Positions 1-6,674 of a stretch of 11,035 nt of DNA are shown piece by piece. The DNA lies in contig JANRKT010000182.1 in assembly GCA_033763355.1 (NCBI GenBank), positions 1-11,035 of the forward strand. Reading direction: 5' to 3'. This DNA is from JANRKT01 sp033763355 (GTDB lineage Bacteria > Bacteroidota > Bacteroidia > Chitinophagales > Chitinophagaceae). The notes beneath the pieces are model-generated. The model saw only the letters and a program-made list of their open reading frames with translations, made no database searches and had not been told where the DNA came from. The position numbers were made by a program, and so were the translations under genes. How positions within the stretch are numbered: position 1 is the first letter of the stretch; every line of letters starts with the position of its first letter.

Positions 1-98
1 ATGGCGTATGCTTTTCCTGAAACAAACTCATAATTAAAATGGCGGAATATCCAGTCGCGGTTAAAGCGTTTACCCGCATTGGTGGCATTAATCTTCAT
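1..98 (-). CDS. ABC transporter ATP-binding protein, N-terminal fragment
   Basis: This is the first 32 codons of a gene that leaves the window at base 1. The ATG (98-96) lies inside the end of lpxA, so the two genes overlap by 11 bp in different frames, which suggests translational coupling. A weak purine-rich stretch (AAAGG) sits about 8 bases upstream. The translation has an 'IGKRFNxxWIF'-like pattern (here NAGKRFNRDWIF) followed by FNYEFVSGKAYA. This resembles the first two beta strands of an ABC ATPase, where the Walker A loop comes next, just outside the window. As I recall, a short ABC-type ATPase of this kind follows lpxA in some Bacteroidota. The Walker motifs are not visible, so the call rests on the N-terminal pattern and synteny only. 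The substrate and partner permease are unknown. Confidence 0.6.
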   Translation of the reverse strand, partial: MKINATNAGKRFNRDWIFRHFNYEFVSGKAYA

Positions 99-885
99 CT
101 GTAGCGCCTTTCACGTAGCGTTTAATGATGCCCCTCCCGCTTTCGCGGATGAAGGTTACAATTTCATCCCTTTCGTCGCTGGCCGCTATTTCTTCTTCAA
201 TGTATTCCAGCGCCTGGGATGTATTCATCCCTTTGTTGTAAATGTTGCGGTATATATCAAGGATGTGGTTGATCTTTTCAACGGTAAACCCCCTTCGTTT
301 CAACCCCACTGAATTTACACCTGCATAGCTCAGCGGGTCACGTGCCGCTTTAATGTATGGGGGAACATCTTTTCTTACCAGCGAACCGCCGCTGATAAAT
401 GCATGCTGGCCTATTTGTACAAACTGGTGCACGGCGCACATACCGGCAAGCCAGCCCCAGTCGCCAATAATTACATGCCCTGCAATTTGTGTATTGTTGC
501 TGATGATGCAATTGTCGCCAATCAAACAATCGTGGGCAATGTGGCTGTAGGCCATAATCAGGCAGTTCCTGCCAACTTTGGTGGCCCACCTGTCTTTGGT
601 GCCGCGGTTAATGGTAACAAATTCGCGGATGGTGGTATTGTCGCCAATTTCTATAATGCTGTCCTCGCCTTCATACTTCCTGTCCTGCGGAATGGCGGCA
701 AGCACAGCTCCCGGAAAAATCCGGCAGTTCCTTCCTATCCTTGCGCCTTCCATGATGGTAACATTGCTCCCAATCCAGGTGCCTTCACCAATCTCAACAT
801 TCTGGTGTATCACTGTAAAAGGGTCAATTTTTACATTGGTGGCCAGCCTGGCATTGGGGTGAATATAGGTATGAGGATGAATCAT
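88..885 (-). CDS. lpxA: UDP-N-acetylglucosamine O-acyltransferase LpxA
   Basis: Cytoplasmic enzyme of the first lipid A step: it moves a 3-hydroxyacyl chain from acyl-carrier protein to the 3-OH of UDP-GlcNAc. The 265-aa product is about family length. Residues 1-185 are left-handed beta-helix hexapeptide repeats ([IV]G-x-x-x-x spacing, for example VEIGEG, ARIGRN, CLIGDN). The catalytic histidine is His118 in SHIAHDC, equivalent to E. coli His125, and the AGMCAVHQF loop follows. The position matching the E. coli acyl-length ruler Gly173 is Gly166. The helical C-terminus carries the family's GLKRRGF motif (about 195-201). The gene follows lpxC-fabZ after a 115-bp gap with a hairpin and a TAnnTTTG-like box, and overlaps the next gene. 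No Shine-Dalgarno sequence is evident, as is usual in this phylum. Identification is secure; acyl-chain length cannot be read from the sequence. Confidence 0.97.
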   Translation of the reverse strand: MIHPHTYIHPNARLATNVKIDPFTVIHQNVEIGEGTWIGSNVTIMEGARIGRNCRIFPGAVLAAIPQDRKYEGEDSIIEIGDNTTIREFVTINRGTKDRWATKVGRNCLIMAYSHIAHDCLIGDNCIISNNTQIAGHVIIGDWGWLAGMCAVHQFVQIGQHAFISGGSLVRKDVPPYIKAARDPLSYAGVNSVGLKRRGFTVEKINHILDIYRNIYNKGMNTSQALEYIEEEIAASDERDEIVTFIRESGRGIIKRYVKGATDED

Positions 886-928
886 TGAATGGCAAATTTC
901 ACGGATGAAAGATCATGTAATGCTGTAT

Positions 929-953
929 AAAAAAAGCCTCCGCAATGGCGGAG
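929..953 (-). terminator. Rho-independent terminator-like hairpin between lpxC-fabZ and lpxA
   Basis: Read on the minus strand, CTCCGC and GCGGAG form a perfect 6-bp GC-rich stem with a 4-nt loop. The sequence then runs GC plus seven T residues (935-929). This is the shape of an intrinsic terminator for lpxC-fabZ transcripts. It sits 48 bp after that gene's stop and 43 bp before the lpxA start. It could also act as an attenuator for read-through into lpxA. The plus strand has no T tract after the stem, so it works in one direction only. Confidence 0.6.
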
Positions 954-958
954 AGGTA

Positions 959-988
959 CAAAAATAAAGGTATTCTCATAACTGCCAA
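959..988 (-). promoter_or_regulatory. Candidate lpxA promoter (TTG - 19 nt - TATTTTTG)
   Basis: On the minus strand TATTTTTG (966-959) fits the Bacteroidota -7 consensus TAnnTTTG. A TTG (988-986) lies exactly 19 nt upstream, matching the expected -33 spacing. Transcription would start a few bases downstream, in or beside the hairpin at 929-953. The match is good, but short A/T-rich boxes arise by chance. No start-site data are visible. Confidence 0.4.
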
Positions 989-1000
989 CCACCCTCACCC

Positions 1001-2407
1001 TCATGTGCGCTTCACAAGCTGCGCCATTAAAACAGCTTCGGTGGCAATTTTGTTTCCAACGTAAACGGTTCCGTGCATTTCACAAAGCCCCCTTCTTATC
1101 GGGGCCATCAGTTCCATCTTGAGTATCATGGTATCTCCAGGAAATACTTTTTGTTTGAATTTGCAATTGTCAATCTTTACAAAATAGGTGTCGTATTGAC
1201 CTGGTGGCATGGCATTCATGGCAAGTATGCCGCCTGTTTGAGCCAGCGCCTCCACCTGCAGCACACCCGGCATTACGGGGTTGTTGGGAAAATGGCCTGC
1301 AAAGAAATATTCGCTGAACGTAACATTTTTGATGCCTATAATATGTTTATCCGTCAGCTCAATAATTTTATCAACCAGCAAAAAAGGATGGCGGTGCGGA
1401 AGGCGCTGTTCTATCTGCTGCGTGTTGTAAAGCGGCGTCTGGTTGGGGTCGTACACAGGCACATCTTTGGTGTGCTTGTTCTTTTTGATGTATTGTTTGA
1501 TTTTTTTTGCAAACTCCACGTTTGAATAATGGCCCGGCCGGTTGGCAATAATATGCGCTTTGATGGGGTAACCGATCAGCGACAGGTCGCCCACCACATC
1601 CAGCAGTTTATGCCTTGCAGGTTCATTGGGGAAACGCAGTTCAAGGTTATTGAGATAGCCTTCACTTTTTACTTCCATCTTATCCCTTCCGAATACTTTT
1701 GCAAGTCGGTTCATTTCATCATCGGTAACGGGTTTATCCACCACTACAATGGCGTTGTTGATGTCGCCGCCTTTAATCAGGTTGTTGTCAAGCAGCATTT
1801 CCAGTTCGTGTAAAAAACAAAAGGTGCGGCAGGGGGCAATTTCATCTTTAAAATACCTGATGCTTTTAAGGCTGGCATGTTGTGTGCCCAGTACTGGGCT
1901 GTTAAAATCAATCAGCGTGGTTACTTTATAATCCATGGATGGCATAGCCACCAGTTCAACCCTTTTTTGCTCGTTGTAATAAGTAATATTGGTATCAACG
2001 GTGTACCATGATTTGGCGGCTTCCTGTTCGGCAATTCCCGCTTCCTGAACAATTTCAACAAACGGTTCTGAACTGCCATCCATAATAGGTGTTTCGGGGC
2101 CGTTGATTTCAATAAGGCAGTTGTCAACCCCCATGCCTACCAATGCTGCAAGCACATGTTCAACAGTACTTACCCTTGCCCCGTTTTCTTCTAATGTTGT
2201 GCCCCTTGATGTATCTACAACAAGGTCGCAATCTGCTTTTATAAGGGGCTGACCGGGTAAATCAATCCGCTGAAACTGCAGGCCGTAACCCGGGTTAGCG
2301 GGTTTTAATGTCATATCCACATTAATACCGGTATGCAAGCCTGTTCCTGAAATACTTATCGGGGCGCTGAGCGTATGTTGCTTATCTGTATTAAAATTGG
2401 CGTCCAT
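1001..2407 (-). CDS. lpxC/fabZ: Bifunctional UDP-3-O-acyl-GlcNAc deacetylase / 3-hydroxyacyl-ACP dehydratase (LpxC-FabZ fusion)
   Basis: A 468-aa two-domain enzyme. Residues 1-310 are LpxC, the zinc deacetylase that commits UDP-3-O-acyl-GlcNAc to lipid A. The zinc ligands are His84 (in STVEHVLAAL), His266 and Asp270 (in RHKLLDVVGD). The likely catalytic base is Glu83, and His293 (PGHYSN) matches E. coli His265. After a Lys-rich linker (302-315), residues 330-468 are FabZ, the hot-dog-fold dehydratase of fatty acid elongation. It shows LPHRHPFLLVD, then His372 in GHFPNNPVMPG and Glu386 in QVEALAQTG, the catalytic pair with the family's 14-residue spacing. The fusion is known in Bacteroidota and joins two enzymes that compete for the 3-hydroxyacyl-ACP pool. 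Both active sites look intact. The gene starts 137 bp after lpxD, with its own -7 box 18 bp before the ATG and no Shine-Dalgarno sequence. Confidence 0.97.
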   Translation of the reverse strand: MDANFNTDKQHTLSAPISISGTGLHTGINVDMTLKPANPGYGLQFQRIDLPGQPLIKADCDLVVDTSRGTTLEENGARVSTVEHVLAALVGMGVDNCLIEINGPETPIMDGSSEPFVEIVQEAGIAEQEAAKSWYTVDTNITYYNEQKRVELVAMPSMDYKVTTLIDFNSPVLGTQHASLKSIRYFKDEIAPCRTFCFLHELEMLLDNNLIKGGDINNAIVVVDKPVTDDEMNRLAKVFGRDKMEVKSEGYLNNLELRFPNEPARHKLLDVVGDLSLIGYPIKAHIIANRPGHYSNVEFAKKIKQYIKKNKHTKDVPVYDPNQTPLYNTQQIEQRLPHRHPFLLVDKIIELTDKHIIGIKNVTFSEYFFAGHFPNNPVMPGVLQVEALAQTGGILAMNAMPPGQYDTYFVKIDNCKFKQKVFPGDTMILKMELMAPIRRGLCEMHGTVYVGNKIATEAVLMAQLVKRT

Positions 2408-2425
2408 ATTAATTTAATAGAGCGG

Positions 2426-2433
2426 CAAAGATA
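2426..2433 (-). promoter_or_regulatory. Candidate -7 box (TATCTTTG) for lpxC-fabZ
   Basis: TATCTTTG on the minus strand is a perfect TAnnTTTG match, 18 bp before the lpxC-fabZ ATG. It would give a very short A/T-rich leader, compatible with translation without a Shine-Dalgarno sequence. No TTG was found at the -33 spacing, so support is the -7 element and its position in a 137-bp gap. The rest of that gap (2434-2544) holds only a weak GGCTT/AAGCC hairpin. Confidence 0.45.
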
Positions 2434-2544
2434 CCTGATTTTTGTTTGCTGCCGGCTTGTTAAAGCCTGGTGATAACACTATTGATACTGATGGCGTATG
2501 TTATGTGGTGCAGGAATAAAATCAGGAAGGAGTTTTAAAAATTA

Positions 2545-3597
2545 TTACGCATTTACTTTTTCAGCAAGCAGTTGCTGTACTAATTTTTCAAGCTCCTGCA
2601 AACGTTTTTCCAGTTCAGGCAAATTTCTTTGTATGGCCTGGCTGCGCAATGCGCTTGCATAATCAAAAGCGGGGCTGCCCGTAACAGCAGTGTTTGGGGT
2701 TTTTATTGATTTGCTTACGCCGCTTTGTGCATTTACTTTCGATCCGTCGGCAATGGTAATGTGGCCCACAATACCGGCCTGCCCGCCAATCATGGCATTG
2801 TTGCCTATTTTGGTGCTGCCGCTTACACCTGCCTGTGCAGCGATAACCGTGTTATTGCCTACTTCCACATTGTGGGCAATCTGTATCAGGTTATCAAGCT
2901 TAGCCCCGGATTTTATAATGGTTGATCCTAATGTTGCCCTGTCAATGGTAGCATTGGCGCCAATCTCCACCTGGTCTTCTATAATTACATTGCCAATCTG
3001 CGGAACTTTTTTGTAAGTGCCGTCGGGTTGGGGTGCAAAACCAAAGCCGTCGCTGCCGATAACTGTGCCGGCATGCACCACAACATTTTTACCAATTACA
3101 CAATCCTTATAAACCTTTACCCCGGGATATAAAATGGTATGGTCGCCTACAGTTACATTATCTCCCAGAAAAACCTGCGGAAAAATCTTTACGTGGTTAC
3201 CGATCTTTACATTATCACCTACATAAGCAAACGTGCCTATGAAAACATTTTCGCCAACAGATGCTGAAGGCGAAATATAACTCGGCTCCTGTTTGCCGCT
3301 TAATTGGGCGGTTACCAGTTCCTGGTATTTGCTCAGCAGCAAAGCAAAAGCGGTATAAGCATCGGGTACACGTATCAATGTTGCTTTAACAGGCTGCTTC
3401 AGCTCCAGTGTTTCATTTACAATTATTATTGACGCACCTGTGCTGTACAGGTATTCCTCGTATTTGGGGTTGGCAAGAAAAGAGAGTTGCCCCTCTCTTG
3501 CTTCTTCAATTTTACTGAATGAGTTTACTGTGGCCAGAGGATTGCCATCAACCTTACCATTAATCAGCAAGGCTATTTGTGCAGCAGGAAATTGCAT
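2545..3597 (-). CDS. lpxD: UDP-3-O-(3-hydroxyacyl)glucosamine N-acyltransferase LpxD
   Basis: Third enzyme of lipid A synthesis. It adds a second 3-hydroxyacyl chain to the 2-amine freed by LpxC, giving UDP-2,3-diacylglucosamine. The 350-aa product is of normal length. Residues 1-100 are the N-terminal uridine-binding domain, including the GQLSFLANPKY signature (36-46). Residues 105-305 are left-handed beta-helix hexapeptide repeats. The segment HAGTVIGSDGFGFAP (175-189) is the family signature, and the catalytic His242 sits in LIQIAHNVEVG. Residues 325-345 form a Leu/Glu-rich amphipathic helix, likely the trimer coiled coil. The start ATG is followed at once by the expected fold. The gap before it, to the HD gene, is filled by repeats with no clear TAnnTTTG box, so lpxD may depend on transcription from the HD gene or on an unrecognised promoter. 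Confidence 0.96.
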   Translation of the reverse strand: MQFPAAQIALLINGKVDGNPLATVNSFSKIEEAREGQLSFLANPKYEEYLYSTGASIIIVNETLELKQPVKATLIRVPDAYTAFALLLSKYQELVTAQLSGKQEPSYISPSASVGENVFIGTFAYVGDNVKIGNHVKIFPQVFLGDNVTVGDHTILYPGVKVYKDCVIGKNVVVHAGTVIGSDGFGFAPQPDGTYKKVPQIGNVIIEDQVEIGANATIDRATLGSTIIKSGAKLDNLIQIAHNVEVGNNTVIAAQAGVSGSTKIGNNAMIGGQAGIVGHITIADGSKVNAQSGVSKSIKTPNTAVTGSPAFDYASALRSQAIQRNLPELEKRLQELEKLVQQLLAEKVNA

Positions 3598-3603
3598 AGT
3601 CCA

Positions 3604-3699
3604 GAAGCGTTGGGCTACGGGCAGATAGCTACAGGCTTTTTAGTCAGTAAGGCTTTTTTTATGAACAGGCTTACTGCCCGTGGCCCAGGCCCATAGCTA
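3604..3699. repeat. Degenerate 7-nt repeats with GC core, forming an inverted repeat (HD gene - lpxD gap)
   Basis: Plus-strand units at 3604-3638 are GAAGCGT, TGGGCTA, CGGGCAG, ATAGCTA and CAGGCTT. Each has G-C at positions 4-5 and a purine at position 3. A second block at 3666-3699 reads CAGGCTT, ACTGCCC, GTGGCCC, then after a one-base slip CAGGCCC, ATAGCTA, with the same GC core. The blocks also pair: 3612-3624 (GGGCTACGGGCAG) matches 3674-3686 (CTGCCCGTGGCCC) as an inverted repeat with one mismatch. A nested pair, CAGTAAG (3645-3651) and CTTACTG (3670-3676), lies inside. The second block reaches the HD stop codon. No clean intrinsic terminator is seen. The heptad reading is less certain here than in the other two arrays. 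Confidence 0.5.
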
Positions 3700-4905
3700 C
3701 TTAAAGTAACAAATGTAAAATTTTTTCACCGGGCGGGACAGGTTTTGGTGAATAAGGGCATTATCAACCCCCGATATGTCTTTTACGGTACCATCTTTAA
3801 ACAGGATGTTAATTCTTTCATCGGCTAAATTATACAGGCTGTTTACGGTTTCTCCGGTAAAAACGAGATAAGTTACATCTTCGGCGCCAAGCTTCAAATT
3901 TTCTTTAACGGTTTTTCTTTTTTCTTCCAGTTCAGCAGCGGTGATGGGCTCCTGCTGCAGCCTGACTTTTAAAAGACGACGGTTTAAAACATTTTCGCAC
4001 AGGGTTGACAGTACTTTATCCGGATGGCGCCGCCATGTTTTTATGGATGATACCACATCGGTGTCATCCAGCTGGCAAAAAAGATCAAGATGGCCGGCCA
4101 TTTTACCCTTTATTTTATTCAGCAAAAATTCATTCAGCGGGTTGGCAACGGCTACACTTTTTTCATCCTGCTGCCCGAGCCATTTGGCCCTTTCGAGGAT
4201 TTTAACCAGCATCATTTCAGCGCTCAGTACCGTTTTGTGCAGATATACCTGCCAGTACATCAGCCTGCGTGACACCAGGAATTTTTCAATGGAATAAATG
4301 GCTTTTTCTTCCACCATCAGTTCGTTGTTATGAACCGTTAGCATTTTAATGATCCTGTCATAACCTATCACCCCTTCGCTTACGCCTGTAAAAAAACTGT
4401 CCCTGCTCAGGTAATCCATACGGTCAACATCCAGTTGGCCGCTTACCAGGTGGTGCAGGAACTTTTTGGAATGTTTGCCGGTAAAAATATCAATGGCCGC
4501 ACCCAATGCACCATTAAATGTTTCGTTCATTTTCTGCATCAGTAAAAGCGATAACTCTTCGTGGTGCATGTTTTCAATCAATACACTTTCCAGCGCATGT
4601 GAAAAAGGGCCATGCCCGATGTCGTGCAGCAGTATGGCAATTTTAGCGCCCCGCTCTTCTTCTTCAGTTATTTCAAATCCTTTGCTTTTAAGTTCTGCAA
4701 GTGCAAGGCACATGAGGTGATAGGCCCCCAGCGAATGGTGCAGCCGGGTGTGCACGGCGCCGGGATAAACAAGGTGCGCCAATGCCATTTGCTTGATGCG
4801 GCGCAGGCGCTGGTACCAGGGATGTGAAACAACATCGTAAATCAATTTATCATCAATGGTAATAAAACCATATACGGGGTCGTTGATGATTTTACGGAAG
4901 CGCAT
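3697..4905 (-). CDS. HD-domain phosphohydrolase (dGTPase/SAMHD1-like, COG1078 type)
   Basis: A 402-aa soluble protein of the HD superfamily. The metal-binding set is visible: His57 in TRLHHSLGAYHL, His94-Asp95 in ILLHDIGHGPFSHALE, and Asp161 in QLDVDRMDYLSRD. These match the H..HD..D ligands of dGTPases and SAMHD1, as does the 'DVDxxDYxxRD' motif. The N-terminus (KIINDPVYGFI) is typical of the YdhJ/COG1078 group. Members of this group hydrolyse nucleoside triphosphates in some bacteria, but the substrate here cannot be inferred. The C-terminal third (about 290-402) is less conserved. The gene is divergent from porX and upstream of lpxD on the same strand, separated from it by a 99-bp repeat-filled gap. 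The nearest promoter-like sequence upstream is TAGCTTTA (4951-4944), one base off the -7 consensus. Confidence 0.9.
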   Translation of the reverse strand: MRFRKIINDPVYGFITIDDKLIYDVVSHPWYQRLRRIKQMALAHLVYPGAVHTRLHHSLGAYHLMCLALAELKSKGFEITEEEERGAKIAILLHDIGHGPFSHALESVLIENMHHEELSLLLMQKMNETFNGALGAAIDIFTGKHSKKFLHHLVSGQLDVDRMDYLSRDSFFTGVSEGVIGYDRIIKMLTVHNNELMVEEKAIYSIEKFLVSRRLMYWQVYLHKTVLSAEMMLVKILERAKWLGQQDEKSVAVANPLNEFLLNKIKGKMAGHLDLFCQLDDTDVVSSIKTWRRHPDKVLSTLCENVLNRRLLKVRLQQEPITAAELEEKRKTVKENLKLGAEDVTYLVFTGETVNSLYNLADERINILFKDGTVKDISGVDNALIHQNLSRPVKKFYICYFK

Positions 4906-4971
4906 GCAACAGATGAATTGTTAAATTGGTTGTAACAGCTAAGTAAAGCTAAAAAGCGGTAAACTAATAAC

Positions 4972-4979
4972 TAAATTTG
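4972..4979 (+). promoter_or_regulatory. Candidate -7 box (TAAATTTG) for porX
   Basis: TAAATTTG is a perfect TAnnTTTG match in the gap between the HD gene and porX. No TTG is present at the -33 spacing. If used, transcription would begin near 4985 and the leader of about 130 nt would contain both heptad arrays described below. The identical octamer precedes the gene at 10021. Confidence 0.4.
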
Positions 4980-4986
4980 AAAGGGA

Positions 4987-5042
4987 GCGGTAAGCAGTTG
5001 GCAGTCTGCAGTAAGCAGTACACAGTAAGCAGTAAACAAAGG
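4987..5042 (+). repeat. Degenerate heptamer array, GCAGTAA family
   Basis: Seven consecutive 7-nt units occur without a gap: GCGGTAA, GCAGTTG, GCAGTCT, GCAGTAA, GCAGTAC, ACAGTAA, GCAGTAA. An eighth, decayed unit (ACAAAGG) follows at 5036-5042. The GCAGT core is nearly fixed and positions 6-7 vary. The units are too short and have no spacers, so this is not a CRISPR array. The array lies between a candidate porX promoter and the porX start. Confidence 0.85.
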
Positions 5043-5069
5043 TGGCAAGCAGATGAAATTCAAATTAGT

Positions 5070-5111
5070 CAAATCGCAGATCACAAATCACAACTCGTAA
5101 ATCACACATCC
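5070..5111 (+). repeat. Degenerate heptamer array, CAAATCA family
   Basis: Six in-register 7-nt units: CAAATCG, CAGATCA, CAAATCA, CAACTCG, TAAATCA, CACATCC. The core xA..TC is kept and the flanks vary. A related unit (CAAATTA, 5061-5067) lies two bases out of phase upstream. The array ends three bases before the porX ATG. Its sequence family differs from the neighbouring GCAGTAA array, but the period is the same. Confidence 0.8.
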
Positions 5112-5114
5112 TTT

Positions 5115-6671
5115 ATGTCTTTAGCAAAAATACTCTGGGTAGATGATGAGATTGAAAGCCTTCAGTCGCAAAAAATGTTCCTCGAAAACAAAGGCTATGA
5201 AGTAAAAACATTTACCAACGGTTTCGACGCCATTGATTTTGTGAAAGACCATCCTGTCGATGTGGTGCTGCTGGATGAGACCATGCCCGGTATAACGGGT
5301 TTGGAAACACTTGCCAAAATGAAAGAGGTAAACCAGCAACTGCCCATAGTACTCATTACTAAAAATGAAACTGAGAACCTGATGGATGAGGCCATCGGTT
5401 CGCAGATAAGCGATTACCTGATAAAGCCGGTTAACCCCAACCAGGTGTTATTGAGCCTTAAAAAAATAATTGACAACCGGAGGCTGGTGGCGGAAAAAAC
5501 CATGACGGCCTACCAGCAGGAATTCCGCAGCCTGTTTATGGCGCTTAACAGCAACCCCAGTTACAATGAGTGGATGGACATTTACAAAAAGCTGGTGTAT
5601 TGGGAACTTGAAATGGAAAAGAGTGACAGCCCCGAAATGCAGGAAGTATTGCAGACACAGAAAAGCGAAGCCAATACCGAGTTTTTTAAATTTCTCAGCA
5701 GGCATTATGCTTCATGGGTAAACCCCAAAAATGCGGAAGCCCCCATCATGAGCCATACTTTGTTCCGCTATAAAGTTTTGCCGCATATTGAAAAAGGTAC
5801 ACCCACCATCTGGCTGGTAGTAGATAACCTGCGTTACGACCAGTGGAAAACCATTCAGCCCATATTTGCCGAGAGTTTCCGCATACAGGAAGAAGATACT
5901 TTTTATGGCATACTGCCCACTGCAACACAGTACAGCCGCAATGCCATGTTTGCGGGGCTGATGCCGGTGGATATAGAAAAACAATTTCCCGTTCAATGGA
6001 AAAACGATGATGAAGAAGGGGGCAAGAACCTGCATGAAGAAGAATTTTTCAGGGGACAACTGAAGCGTTTAAAAAGAGAAGACATCCGTTTCTGCTACAA
6101 TAAAATCATCAACAACCACGAAGCGCAGAAACTGGTTGACAACATACACAACCTGCTGAACTACGACCTCAGCATTATTGTTTACAATTTTGTGGACATG
6201 CTGAGCCATGCCCGTACAGAAATGGAGGTATTGAAAGAACTGGCAAGCGATGAAATAAGTTACCGCAGCATTACCGCAAGCTGGTTTGAACATTCACCAT
6301 TGCACCAGGCGCTGAAAAAGATTGCAGATAAAAAGATCAACCTGGTACTGGCAACTGATCATGGAAGTGTAAGGGTAAAAACACCCTATAAAGTAATCGG
6401 CGACAAGCAGACCACCGCCAACCTGCGCTATAAACATGGCCGCAACCTGAATTATGAGGCACGTGATGTAATGGCCTTTCGTGACCCGAGGGAAGCAGGG
6501 CTGCCGGTGCCTACCGTAAACTCATCTTTTATTTTTGCAAAAGAAGACGGTTACCTGTGCTATCCCAATAATTACAATTATTACGTAAACTATTACCGCA
6601 ACACTTTTCAGCACGGAGGTGTATCGCTGGAAGAAATGATTGTGCCTGTGGTGAGGATGAGCAGTAAGTGA
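5115..6671 (+). CDS. porX: PorX-type response regulator with PglZ/alkaline-phosphatase output domain
   Basis: A 518-aa two-domain regulator. Residues 1-120 are a CheY-like receiver: acidic pair Asp10-Asp11, phospho-acceptor Asp54 (VVLLDETMPG), Thr82 and Lys104 (YLIKP). A helical linker (about 125-215) leads to a PglZ/alkaline-phosphatase-superfamily domain. Its likely metal and catalytic residues are Asp237 (VVDNLRYDQW), Thr271 (PTATQYSRN), Asp361/His365 (NFVDMLSH), Asp415/His416 (ATDHGSV) and His500 (FQHGGVSLEEM). PorX is known to control type IX secretion genes with the histidine kinase PorY, and the P. gingivalis protein has oligonucleotide phosphodiesterase activity. Length and motifs match, and all catalytic positions are present. 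ATG 5115 was chosen because the receiver begins at once (MSLAKILWVDDE). The frame is open upstream to a TTG at 4977, but that extension is encoded by repeats. The gene is convergent with its right neighbour. porY is not in the window. Confidence 0.93.
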   Translation: MSLAKILWVDDEIESLQSQKMFLENKGYEVKTFTNGFDAIDFVKDHPVDVVLLDETMPGITGLETLAKMKEVNQQLPIVLITKNETENLMDEAIGSQISDYLIKPVNPNQVLLSLKKIIDNRRLVAEKTMTAYQQEFRSLFMALNSNPSYNEWMDIYKKLVYWELEMEKSDSPEMQEVLQTQKSEANTEFFKFLSRHYASWVNPKNAEAPIMSHTLFRYKVLPHIEKGTPTIWLVVDNLRYDQWKTIQPIFAESFRIQEEDTFYGILPTATQYSRNAMFAGLMPVDIEKQFPVQWKNDDEEGGKNLHEEEFFRGQLKRLKREDIRFCYNKIINNHEAQKLVDNIHNLLNYDLSIIVYNFVDMLSHARTEMEVLKELASDEISYRSITASWFEHSPLHQALKKIADKKINLVLATDHGSVRVKTPYKVIGDKQTTANLRYKHGRNLNYEARDVMAFRDPREAGLPVPTVNSSFIFAKEDGYLCYPNNYNYYVNYYRNTFQHGGVSLEEMIVPVVRMSSK

Positions 6672-6674
6672 GGG

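Noticed and set aside
403..888. A 161-codon plus-strand reading frame opposite lpxA
   Set aside because: It is the antisense of a highly conserved gene, created by the hexapeptide-repeat codons. It has no recognisable protein features.
2450..2472. GGCTT/AAGCC hairpin between lpxD and lpxC-fabZ as a terminator
   Set aside because: The stem is only 5 bp and there is no T tract after it on the minus strand.
2491..2500. The 10-mer ATGGCGTATG, also present at 1-10
   Set aside because: One copy is in coding DNA and one is intergenic, with no extended similarity. This is consistent with chance.
4987..5111. CRISPR array
   Set aside because: Units are 7 nt, contiguous and degenerate, with no spacers and no cas genes in view.
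4977..5114. A 46-codon upstream extension of porX beginning at TTG
   Set aside because: It is encoded by the heptamer repeats, has no domain character, and overlaps a -7 box. The receiver domain starts directly at ATG 5115.
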